A model generated the notes under the pieces. The model saw nothing but the letters and a program-made list of their open reading frames with translations, ran no database searches and was not told the DNA's origin. Positions 50,996 to 58,287 of a DNA stretch of 64,000 nt are shown here, piece after piece (position 1 is the first letter of the stretch; every line of letters begins with the position of its first letter). The translations under genes and the position numbers were made by a program. The stretch comes from Hymenobacter aranciens (lineage in GTDB: Bacteria > Bacteroidota > Bacteroidia > Cytophagales > Hymenobacteraceae), in NCBI RefSeq assembly GCF_030580865.1, contig NZ_JAUQSY010000011.1, positions 62,001-126,000 on the forward strand, written 5' to 3'.

Positions 50996-51973
50996 CTAGC
51001 CGAGTTCTTTCACCGCCGCCGTCAGCTTGGGCAGCACCTCGAACACGTCGCCCACAATGCCATAATCGGCTGCTTTGAAGAACGGAGCTTCGGGGTCTTT
51101 GTTGATAACCACGATGACCTTCGAGCTATTAACGCCCGCCAAATGCTGGATGGCGCCCGAGATGCCGCAGGCAATGTACAGATTCGGCGACACGGTGATA
51201 CCGGTTTGGCCAACGTGCTCGTGGTGAGGGCGCCAGTCGACGTCCGACACCGGCTTCGAGCAGGCCGTGGCCGCACCCAGGGCCTTGGCCAGGTCTTCGA
51301 TGAGGTGCCAGTTTTCGGGGCCTTTCATGCCGCGGCCGCCGCTCACGACACGCTCGGCTTCGGGCAGCAGCACGCCGCCAGCCTGGTCCTGCATCACTAC
51401 CTGCTTGGGCGCATCGGCGAAGTCAGCATCCGACAGCTGGGCCGAGAAGCTGCTTACTTCGGCCGTCTTGCCGGCTTCGTGCTGGGCCTCAAGCGAGTTT
51501 TTCTTCACGGCAATGATTTTGCGGTCGCCGCTCAGGGTTACGTCGGCGAAAGCTTTGCCCGAAAAGGCGCCGCGCTTCACAGTGAAGCTGCCGCCGTCGG
51601 TTTTGGGCAGGTCCACCACGTTGGTCGCCAGGCTGGCTTTCAGGCGCACCGACAGGCGCGAGCCCACGGCCGCGCCGATGTTGGAGTTGGCCAGCACGAT
51701 GACTTTGGCGCCTTCCTGCTCGGCCGCCGTGGCGATGAGCTTGGTGTAGGCATTGTTAACGAAGTCTTTCAGACGCGGCTCGGCGTCGTAGAGCACTTTC
51801 GCGATGCCCTGCTCGCCGAGCTTGGCGAGGTTAGCCTCGGTGGCTTCGCCCACGGCAATAGCCGTGGCGGTGGTGCCCAGCTGGGCGGCGACTTTGGCGC
51901 CGTAAGTGGCTACTTCGAGCGAAGATTTTTTCACTTCGCCTTTGTCGCATTCAACAACTACAAGAACAGACAT
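50996..51973 (-). CDS. etfA: Electron transfer flavoprotein alpha subunit
   Basis: A 325-residue FAD-binding subunit. The N-terminal domain starts VLVVVECDKGEVKKSSLEV; the C-terminal FAD fold has VVSGGRGMKGPENWHLIEDL, GQTGITVSPNLYIACGISG and HLAGVNSSKVIVVINKD. It passes electrons from acyl-CoA dehydrogenases to ETF:quinone reductase. It follows etfB through a family A hairpin. Confidence 0.95.
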   Translation of the reverse strand: MSVLVVVECDKGEVKKSSLEVATYGAKVAAQLGTTATAIAVGEATEANLAKLGEQGIAKVLYDAEPRLKDFVNNAYTKLIATAAEQEGAKVIVLANSNIGAAVGSRLSVRLKASLATNVVDLPKTDGGSFTVKRGAFSGKAFADVTLSGDRKIIAVKKNSLEAQHEAGKTAEVSSFSAQLSDADFADAPKQVVMQDQAGGVLLPEAERVVSGGRGMKGPENWHLIEDLAKALGAATACSKPVSDVDWRPHHEHVGQTGITVSPNLYIACGISGAIQHLAGVNSSKVIVVINKDPEAPFFKAADYGIVGDVFEVLPKLTAAVKELG

Positions 51974-51988
51974 GGAATGTGTTTTTTT

Positions 51989-52092
51989 GTCATCCTGAGC
52001 GCAGCGAAGGACCTTATCACGCGTGCGCCGTCAGGGTTTGAAAGTGCCAACGAAAGCAGCCGTGATAAGATGCTTCCTTCGTCAGCATGACA
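51989..52092. repeat. Family A hairpin, copy 9, between etfB and etfA
   Basis: TGTCATCCTGAGCGCAGCGA on the left and TGCTTCCTTCGTCAGCATGACA on the right pair imperfectly; inner parts CTTATCACG and CGTGATAAG pair well. The left arm is of the GTCATCCTGAGC subtype, the right of the GTCATGCTGACGAAG subtype. Confidence 0.85.
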
Positions 52093-52102
52093 GACGAATG
52101 AA

Positions 52103-52843
52103 TTAAATAACCTTCGCTTCGTTGCGGAGGAGCTTAATCAGCTCGCCAGCATTAGCGGCATCGATGAGCTTCACACCCTGCTTCTTGGGCGGCAGCGCAA
52201 ACTCCGACACCTGCGTGCGGGCAGGCTCGCCGACGGCGGCTACCACTTTTAGGGGCTTGGTGCGGGCCGTCATGATGCCGCGCATGTTGGGGATGCGGGG
52301 CTCGCACATGGGCTGCTGGCAGCTGGCCACGAAGGGCGTGTTCACGCTCACGATTTCCTTGCCGCCCTCGATTTCGCGCTCCAGCGTGGCGGTGTTGCCG
52401 CTCATATCCAGCTTCATGGCCGGGGCTACCGTCGGGATGCCGAGCATCTCGCCCACCATGCCGTGCACCTGGAAACCGTTGTAATCAATGCTTTCCTTGC
52501 CCATCAGGATGACGTCGTAGGCGCCTTCCTTGGCGATGGCGGCAATTTGCTCGGCCACGAAGTAGGCATCCTGCGGGTGGGCGTTGACGCGGATGGCGTC
52601 ATCGGCACCGATGGCCAGGGCCTTGCGGATGTTGGGCTCGGTATCGGCCTCACCCACATTGAGTACCGTGACGGTACCGCTGCCAGCGGCTTCCTTCAGC
52701 TCGATGGCACGGGTGAGAGCGTATTCGTCCCAGGGGTTAATCACAAACTGCACGCCGGCTTTGTTAAATTCCTTGTTGTCGGGCGTGAAGGTGATTTTGG
52801 TGGTCGTGTCGGGCACGTTGCTGATGCAGACCAAAAATTTCAT
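52103..52843 (-). CDS. etfB: Electron transfer flavoprotein beta subunit
   Basis: A 246-residue AMP-binding subunit partner of EtfA. MKFLVCISNVPDTTTKITFT starts the fold; VINPWDEYALTRAIELKEA and VILMGKESIDYNGFQVHGM are family signatures. It is upstream of etfA in the operon, with a family A hairpin between. A TACTTTTG element lies 30 nt ahead. Confidence 0.95.
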   Translation of the reverse strand: MKFLVCISNVPDTTTKITFTPDNKEFNKAGVQFVINPWDEYALTRAIELKEAAGSGTVTVLNVGEADTEPNIRKALAIGADDAIRVNAHPQDAYFVAEQIAAIAKEGAYDVILMGKESIDYNGFQVHGMVGEMLGIPTVAPAMKLDMSGNTATLEREIEGGKEIVSVNTPFVASCQQPMCEPRIPNMRGIMTARTKPLKVVAAVGEPARTQVSEFALPPKKQGVKLIDAANAGELIKLLRNEAKVI

Positions 52844-52873
52844 CTAAAGAGGGAGTTGGTGGGCAAAGAGAGG

Positions 52874-52881
52874 CAAAAGTA
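52874..52881 (-). promoter_or_regulatory. Predicted -7 element of etfB
   Basis: TACTTTTG on the minus strand, 30 nt before the ATG; TAnnTTTG type. The upstream TTG is not at the usual distance. Confidence 0.45.
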
Positions 52882-52938
52882 GTCGGCTTGCATAACAATT
52901 CCTAGCCCCCGGACGGCACAAGGCCCGGAGCTATGGAA

Positions 52939-52968
52939 TTGCGGGGGAGTGGAAAAGCCGCAATTTTG
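52939..52968 (+). promoter_or_regulatory. Predicted promoter of the TPR/two-component genes
   Basis: TTG (52939-52941), 19 nt, then CAATTTTG (52961-52968), 29 nt before the ATG at 52998. One mismatch to TAnnTTTG but ideal spacing. Confidence 0.45.
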
Positions 52969-52997
52969 TCCCAAAGATAGAGAAAACTCCCCGTCCC

Positions 52998-53336
52998 ATG
53001 TCCGATACTCCCTCCCGCCTGCAACAGCTGCTAGCCTTCTACGAAGACGACCCTACCGACCCCTTCACCATCTACGCCATCGCTACCGAATACCGCGCCA
53101 CGGAGCCGTTGCGCGCCTGGGAGTACTACGAAAAGCTACTGGCGGAGCATCCTGACTACGTGGGAACTTACTACCACGCCGGCAAGCTACTGGAAGGTTT
53201 TGGCAAGAAGGAGGAAGCCGAACCGGTGTACCGCAAAGGCATCATGGTAGCCAAGAAAGCCGGGCAGCAACACGCGGCCAGCGAACTGCTACAGGCGCTG
53301 AACAGCTGCCTGGGCCTGGATTACGAAGACGACTAA
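52998..53336 (+). CDS. Small TPR protein ahead of the response regulator
   Basis: A 112-residue protein with about two TPR helical pairs (DPFTIYAIATEYRATEPLRA; VGTYYHAGKLLEGFGKKEEA plus EPVYRKGIMVAKKAGQ) and an acidic C-terminus (LDYEDD). It is likely a cytoplasmic adaptor. The response regulator starts 3 nt after its stop, so the genes are co-transcribed, but a functional link to metal sensing is inferred from position only. Confidence 0.75.
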   Translation: MSDTPSRLQQLLAFYEDDPTDPFTIYAIATEYRATEPLRAWEYYEKLLAEHPDYVGTYYHAGKLLEGFGKKEEAEPVYRKGIMVAKKAGQQHAASELLQALNSCLGLDYEDD

Positions 53337-53339
53337 GTT

Positions 53340-54023
53340 ATGGCAACCCGTATTTTAGTAGTTGAAGACGAGCCGAAAGTTTCCGCTTTCATCCGGCGCG
53401 GACTGGAGGAAGAAGGCTTCGAGGTGGAGGTCGCCTATGATGGACCTTTCGGCGTACGCCTGGCGCTGGGCCACGCGTTCGACCTGCTCATTCTGGATGT
53501 AATTCTGCCCGGCCTGAGCGGCCTGGAGGTGCTGAAAGCCGTGCGCGCGCAGGACCAGGAAATGCCCATTCTGATGCTCACGGCGCTGGGCACCACGCAG
53601 GATAAGCTGCTGGGTTTCGACGGCGGCGCTGATGACTACCTGGTAAAACCCTTTGATTTCGTGGAACTACTGGCCCGGGTGCGCGCCCTTACGCGCCGTC
53701 GGAATAGGGGAGAGGCGAAAGGAAATCAACTCAACCTGGCCGACCTGACGGTGGACACTGCCGCCAAAACGGTGACTCGGGCCGGGCAGGCTATCAAACT
53801 CACGGCCCGCGAATTCAACTTGTTAGAGTTGCTTATTCGGCACCAGGGCCGGGTGCTGAGCCGGGGAGAAATTGCGGAACACACCTGGGAAGAGGCTTTC
53901 GACGCGGGCTCGAACGTGATTGACGTGTACGTGAATTATTTGCGCAATAAGGTCGATAAAGGATTTGGCAAGAAATTGATTCATACCGTGGTAGGGATGG
54001 GGTATGTGCTGCGTGAAGAATAG
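53340..54023 (+). CDS. OmpR-family response regulator of the efflux locus
   Basis: A 227-residue regulator. ILVVEDEPKVSAFIRRGL has the acidic pair, Asp53 in LLILDVILPG is the phosphoacceptor and Lys in DYLVKPFDF is conserved. The C-terminal winged helix (TLARARV and DTAAKTVTRAG through VIDVYVNYLRNKVDKGF) is of the OmpR/CusR type. It is followed by a histidine kinase and, after a terminator, the RND pump. Four 11-bp direct repeats at 55557-55600 are its best candidate binding site. Confidence 0.92.
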   Translation: MATRILVVEDEPKVSAFIRRGLEEEGFEVEVAYDGPFGVRLALGHAFDLLILDVILPGLSGLEVLKAVRAQDQEMPILMLTALGTTQDKLLGFDGGADDYLVKPFDFVELLARVRALTRRRNRGEAKGNQLNLADLTVDTAAKTVTRAGQAIKLTAREFNLLELLIRHQGRVLSRGEIAEHTWEEAFDAGSNVIDVYVNYLRNKVDKGFGKKLIHTVVGMGYVLREE

Positions 54024-54028
54024 TCTTT

Positions 54029-54097
54029 TAGTGGTTAATGGTTAACGGTTGACGACGCCCTTCCAATTAATCACTAACAAATAATCATTAACCATTA
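54029..54097. repeat. Family E heptamer palindrome
   Basis: TTAGTGGTTAATGGTTAACGG on the left (TGGTTAA units) and AATCATTAACCATTAA on the right. It is the regulator-kinase junction, and the ATG of the kinase follows by 4 nt. Confidence 0.8.
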
Positions 54098-54101
54098 AAA
54101 A

Positions 54102-55475
54102 ATGACCATCCGTAATCGACTGACCTGGCTGTTTGTGGGCGTGGTGGCGGTGCTGCTGGCTACTACGCTCACGGTCGTGTTCGTGTTTCAGGCGCGCTAC
54201 ACCTTGCGGGAGTTTCGGCAGCGGCTGCGGGAACGGGCGCAGATTACGGGCTACATCTACCTAGAAAAGGACGAGATGCGGGCCAGCGCCTTTCGGGATT
54301 TCGAGAAAAAGTACCTGCAATCACTGAACAGCGAGATTTTGCAGGTGTATGATGCCAATGGGGAAGTGCGGTTTGTGGCGGAGGATGAGCGGGTGCAGCT
54401 GCCGGATGCCGTACTGGCGCGCATTATTCTGAACAAGGAGATTTTCTTTGAATTAGGGAAACGCAAGGCCGTTGGACTGTTTTACCATGATAATCAGGGC
54501 GACTTCATTATTGTGGCGGCGGCAGAGAATTCGTCGGGCCAGAAACGGCTGAATTACCTGATTACCATAATGGCGGTGATTTTTGTGGGCAGTCTGGTGG
54601 TGATTTACTGGGTGGGGCGGCTGTTTGCGGGGCGGGCGCTGGCCCCCATCGCGGCGATGAACGACCAGGTGGACCGTATTACCGCTCAGGATTTGCACCT
54701 GCGGGTGGATGAAACCCAACTGCCGGTGAGCGAGCAAGACGATTTGCTGCGGCTGGCGCGTACTTTCAACCGCCTGCTGGAACGACTGGAAACCAGCTTC
54801 GAAGGCCAGCGTACCTTCGTCAGCAATGCCTCGCACGAGCTGCGCACGCCCCTCACGTCGAGCATCGGCGAGCTGCAGGTGCTGCTGACGCGGGAGCGCA
54901 GTCCGGAGGCTTACCGGGAGGGTGTCGCTTCGGTACTCGGTGAATTGCAACAGTTGAAAGTGCTCATCAACAGTCTGCTGGATATGGCCCAGGCCGATGG
55001 TGGGAGTGCCCTGACGGAAGATGTGCGCCTGGATGAGCTGCTGGTAGAGGTGCGGGAGGCCGTGCCGCCGGCCTTACGCAGCCGGGTGCAGGTTGATTTG
55101 GGCGCATTGCCCGACGACCCGGCTACGCTGGAAATCAAGGGACACCGGGCGTTGCTGGGCCGGGCGCTGGGCAACCTGGTTGACAATGCGTTGAAATACT
55201 CAGCCGACCAGCCGGTGCGGCTGGAACTGCGTTGTGACGGGCCCGTTGGTAGCTGCCGCGTGCGGGTGGTAGACCAGGGTTTAGGCATTGCCAGGGCCGA
55301 TTTGGCGAACGTATTCCAGCCATTTTTCCGCTCGGCCCACGTGCGCGGAGTGGTGGGGCACGGAGTGGGCCTGCCGCTGGCCAAGCGCATTCTGGAGCTG
55401 CACGGTGGGCGGCTGGAGCTACGCTCGGAGCTGGGGCGCGGCACGGTGGCGGAGGTGTGGTTTAAAGAGCACTAG
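54102..55475 (+). CDS. Sensor histidine kinase of the efflux locus
   Basis: A 457-residue kinase with TM helices at about 8-30 and 150-172 flanking a sensor loop of about 120 residues. A HAMP domain follows (RALAPIAAMNDQVDRITAQD), then the H-box FVSNASHELRTPLTSSIGEL with the phospho-His, N-box NLVDNALKYS, G1 VVDQGLGIARADL and G2 GHGVGLPLAKRI. The ligand is not visible; by neighbourhood it should report a heavy metal such as copper, silver, zinc or cobalt. Confidence 0.92.
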   Translation: MTIRNRLTWLFVGVVAVLLATTLTVVFVFQARYTLREFRQRLRERAQITGYIYLEKDEMRASAFRDFEKKYLQSLNSEILQVYDANGEVRFVAEDERVQLPDAVLARIILNKEIFFELGKRKAVGLFYHDNQGDFIIVAAAENSSGQKRLNYLITIMAVIFVGSLVVIYWVGRLFAGRALAPIAAMNDQVDRITAQDLHLRVDETQLPVSEQDDLLRLARTFNRLLERLETSFEGQRTFVSNASHELRTPLTSSIGELQVLLTRERSPEAYREGVASVLGELQQLKVLINSLLDMAQADGGSALTEDVRLDELLVEVREAVPPALRSRVQVDLGALPDDPATLEIKGHRALLGRALGNLVDNALKYSADQPVRLELRCDGPVGSCRVRVVDQGLGIARADLANVFQPFFRSAHVRGVVGHGVGLPLAKRILELHGGRLELRSELGRGTVAEVWFKEH

Positions 55476-55532
55476 TTGCCGTTGCTCCCTCGCGTTTCTA
55501 ACGCGTGGGAGCAACGGCAACGACTTTTTTTG
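55475..55532 (+). terminator. Terminator hairpin after the histidine kinase
   Basis: GTTGCCGTTGCTCCCTCGCG pairs with CGCGTGGGAGCAACGGCAAC around TTTCTAA, then ACTTTTTTT. The CGCGTTTCTAACGCG core resembles CGCGTTTCCAACGCG in family D repeat 12550. It separates the regulatory from the pump genes. Confidence 0.8.
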
Positions 55533-55556
55533 CGGTTTTTTCGAAAAAAACGGCAT

Positions 55557-55600
55557 TCTAATCCGCCTCTAATGCGCCTCTAATTCGGGCCTAATTCGGG
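55557..55600 (+). promoter_or_regulatory. Four 11-bp direct repeats, predicted regulator operator
   Basis: TCTAATCCGCC, TCTAATGCGCC, TCTAATTCGGG, CCTAATTCGGG, end to end: consensus YCTAATNCGSS with an 11-bp (one helical turn) period. OmpR-type regulators bind such direct repeats. A GACTTTTG stretch (55607-55614) just downstream may be the -7 element; the tolC ATG follows at 55643. Confidence 0.6.
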
Positions 55601-55642
55601 GAGGGGACTTTTGCATCAGTTCTTGCAGACGCCCCCTTTTCC

Positions 55643-56938
55643 ATGCTCCGCTACCTCTTGCTTACCGCCGGCCTGCTGGCCGCTTCCCTTACCAGCCGGG
55701 CCCAGAACCTGCTGGCTACTGCTGCTACCGATACCTTGCGCCTCACCTTGCCCGAGGCGGAGCAGCGCTTCACGCAGAATAACCTGTCCCTTATTGCCCA
55801 GCAATACAACGTGTCGGTGGCCCAGGCACAGGCCTTGCAGGCGCGGCTGGTCGACAATCCAACGGTGTATCTGGAGCAGGACCTGATTGGGCGGAAGGTG
55901 ATGCGGCGGGAGGTGCCCACCGGCACGGCCGGCACGCAGGTAGCCGCCAATTTTCAGCAACTGGTGTCGTTGGCTGGGCGGCGCAAGGCGGCCGGCCGCG
56001 TGGCCGAGCAAAACGCCGTAGTAGAGCAGTTCAACTTGCAGGATTTGCTGCGCAACCTGCGCTACGAGCTGCGCACTTCGTTCTACGACCTGTATTTCAA
56101 GCAGCAGACGCTGCGGATTTACAACGCTGAAATTGACTCGCTGAGCCGCACCGTGGGACTGTACCAGACGCAGTACGAGCGTGGTAACGTGGCTTTGAAA
56201 GAGGTTATTCGCCTGAAAGCCTTTTTGTTTGACCTGCAAACGGAGCGGCAGGCTATTCTGGCCGACGTGGGCAGCGAGCAGGCCGACCTGCACGTGCTGC
56301 TGCGCGACCCCGCCGATACGCGCTACCGCCCGCTGCTTGACCCTGCCCGCCTGAAGACCTTGAGCCTGGCGACTTACCCCGAAGCCACGCTGGCCGATAC
56401 GGCCGTGACCGTGCGCGCCGACCTGCGCGCCCGCCAAGCCACCGTAGAGCAGCAAAACCTGAACCTGACCCTGCAGCGCAAGCTGGCTACGCCCGACCTG
56501 GCCGTGGGCTACACCTACGACCGCGCCGGCTCCTACATCAACAATTACAGCGCCTTGACGCTGGGCATGGCCGTGCCGATTTTCAACCGCAACCAGGGCA
56601 ACATCCGGGCTGCCAAGGCGCAGATTGCCGGGGCCCAGGCCCAGGCCGACGAACAGCGCCTACGGGTGCAGGCCGAGGTGCGCCAGGCCTACGACGTGGC
56701 CGTCCGCGCCGATGCCCTCTACCAAAACACCGACCGCAACACCACGCCCTTCGCCCGCCTCATGGAAGGCATCGAGAAAAGCTACGCCAAGCGCGTCATC
56801 AGCGTGGTGGAGTACCTAGACTTTTACGAAGCTTACAAAAACGAAGTGGTGCAGCTAAACGCGCTGCGAGCCAGCCGAATGAGGGCGTTCGAGCAAATCA
56901 ATTTCGCCGTCGGCAAAACGGTGTTCCGGGCCGAATAG
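55643..56938 (+). CDS. Outer membrane efflux protein, CusC/CzcC-type TolC family
   Basis: A 431-residue TolC-family protein. Signal peptide residues 1-20 (MLRYLLLTAGLLAASLTSRA). Two OEP repeats of long coiled helices (LTLPEAEQRFTQNNLSLIAQ and VDNPTVYLEQDLIGRK; then a second half near 245-430 containing LGMAVPIFNRNQGNIRAAKA). It forms the outer membrane channel with the adaptor and RND pump downstream. The pattern fits CzcC/CusC heavy-metal outlets. Confidence 0.9.
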   Translation: MLRYLLLTAGLLAASLTSRAQNLLATAATDTLRLTLPEAEQRFTQNNLSLIAQQYNVSVAQAQALQARLVDNPTVYLEQDLIGRKVMRREVPTGTAGTQVAANFQQLVSLAGRRKAAGRVAEQNAVVEQFNLQDLLRNLRYELRTSFYDLYFKQQTLRIYNAEIDSLSRTVGLYQTQYERGNVALKEVIRLKAFLFDLQTERQAILADVGSEQADLHVLLRDPADTRYRPLLDPARLKTLSLATYPEATLADTAVTVRADLRARQATVEQQNLNLTLQRKLATPDLAVGYTYDRAGSYINNYSALTLGMAVPIFNRNQGNIRAAKAQIAGAQAQADEQRLRVQAEVRQAYDVAVRADALYQNTDRNTTPFARLMEGIEKSYAKRVISVVEYLDFYEAYKNEVVQLNALRASRMRAFEQINFAVGKTVFRAE

Positions 56939-56941
56939 ACT

Positions 56942-57033
56942 TTCTGGTCTCTGGTTTCTGGTTGCTGGTTGACAGTCTAAAGGAATCGGAGCTTACAGCA
57001 GAAACCAACAACCAGAAACTAGAAACCAGAAAC
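56942..57033. repeat. Family E heptamer palindrome
   Basis: TTCTGGTCTCTGGTTTCTGG (7-bp units of TTTCTGG type) on the left and AACCAGAAACTAGAAACCAG on the right. It is the tolC-adaptor junction of the efflux operon. Confidence 0.85.
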
Positions 57034-57038
57034 CTGAT

Positions 57039-58127
57039 ATGAACCGCATCTCCCTTTCCCTGCTCGCCGCCCTGGCCCTGACCGCCTGCCAGAAGCCGGC
57101 TCCCGCCGAAGAAACCGAAGAAAAAAAGGCTGCTTTCGAGCTGTCAGACACGATGATGCAGCAAATTGAGCTGGACACCGTGCGCCTGCAGCCGGTGCTC
57201 AGCGAGCTGACCTTCTCGGGTCAGGTGGTGAGCAATGGCGACCAGACGGCCAAGGTGTTTCCGCTGGTGGGCGGCGTGGTAGAAGACCTCAAAGTGGAAC
57301 TCGGCGACCACGTTACCAAAGGCCAGCTGCTGGCGGTGGTGCGCTCGGGGGAAATCGCTGATATTCAAAACCAGAGTAGCTCGGCCGGTACTGATTTGGC
57401 TATTGCCAAAAAGAACCTCGCCGTGGCCGAGGACCAGTTTCAGGCGGGACTGGCCTCGGAGCGCGACGTGGTGCTGGCCCGTGAGGAAGCCCGCCGCGCC
57501 GCCGGAAACGTGAACCGCAGCCGCAAGCAGCTGGGTATCTACAACGTGACGCAGGATGGCCGCTACACTATTAAAGCGCCAATTTCGGGCTTCATCACGG
57601 AGAAGAACGTGACGGAAAGCATGCAGTATAACGACAACAATGTCGATAACTTCTTCACTATCGCTAACCTGGACCAGGTGTGGGTGCTGGCCAACGTCTT
57701 CGAATCGGACATCTCGAAGGTGCAGGTAGGCTACGATGCCGACGTAACTACGCTGGCCTATCCCGACAAGCATTTCCGCGGCAAGGTCGACAAGGTGTTC
57801 AACGTGCTCGACCCGGAGAGCAAGGTGATGAAAGTACGGGTGCGCCTCGACAATCCCGGCTACCTGCTCAAGCCCGAAATGTACGCCCAGGTGCGCATTC
57901 AAAACACCGAAAACCAGCAGGCTATGGCTATTCCGGCCAAGTCAGTGGTATTCGACAAGGACCGCAATTTCGTGATGGTGTACAAGGACCGGCAGCACGT
58001 GGAAACCCGCCCCGTGACCATCCTCAAAACCGTGGGCGACGTGAGCTACGTGAGTGAAGGACTGAAGCCGAATGACATCATCATTGCCAAGGAACAACTG
58101 CTGGTGTATGACGAGCTAAACGATTAG
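57039..58127 (+). CDS. RND efflux periplasmic adaptor
   Basis: A 362-residue membrane-fusion protein of the CusB/CzcB type. The lipobox is LTAC (Cys17). VVEDLKVELGDHVTKGQLLA is the lipoyl half-motif, a helical hairpin of about residues 100-165 follows, the second lipoyl half is TIKAPISGFITEKNVTES, and barrel and membrane-proximal domains follow. It links the RND pump with the TolC protein. No Met cluster characteristic of CusB is seen, so the metal is undetermined. Confidence 0.92.
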   Translation: MNRISLSLLAALALTACQKPAPAEETEEKKAAFELSDTMMQQIELDTVRLQPVLSELTFSGQVVSNGDQTAKVFPLVGGVVEDLKVELGDHVTKGQLLAVVRSGEIADIQNQSSSAGTDLAIAKKNLAVAEDQFQAGLASERDVVLAREEARRAAGNVNRSRKQLGIYNVTQDGRYTIKAPISGFITEKNVTESMQYNDNNVDNFFTIANLDQVWVLANVFESDISKVQVGYDADVTTLAYPDKHFRGKVDKVFNVLDPESKVMKVRVRLDNPGYLLKPEMYAQVRIQNTENQQAMAIPAKSVVFDKDRNFVMVYKDRQHVETRPVTILKTVGDVSYVSEGLKPNDIIIAKEQLLVYDELND

Positions 58128-58134
58128 CCCTTTT

Positions 58135-58279
58135 AATTATGAGTTATGAATTATGAGTTGTGAGTTGTCCGATTTGACTGGTGCTCATTACTCCTGATTC
58201 AGCCCCCAAGCGACCCTAATGCGGGCCGTTCTGGCCGCGCTTTGCCCAACTCATAATTCATAACTTATAACTCATAATT
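58135..58279. repeat. Family E heptamer palindrome, long form
   Basis: AATTATGAGTTATGAATTATG (ATGAGTT-type units) and a complementary right arm CATAACTTATAACTCATAATT; the arms are 33 bp, separated by about 79 bp. It is the adaptor-pump junction. Confidence 0.85.
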
Positions 58280-58287
58280 CTAAAGCA

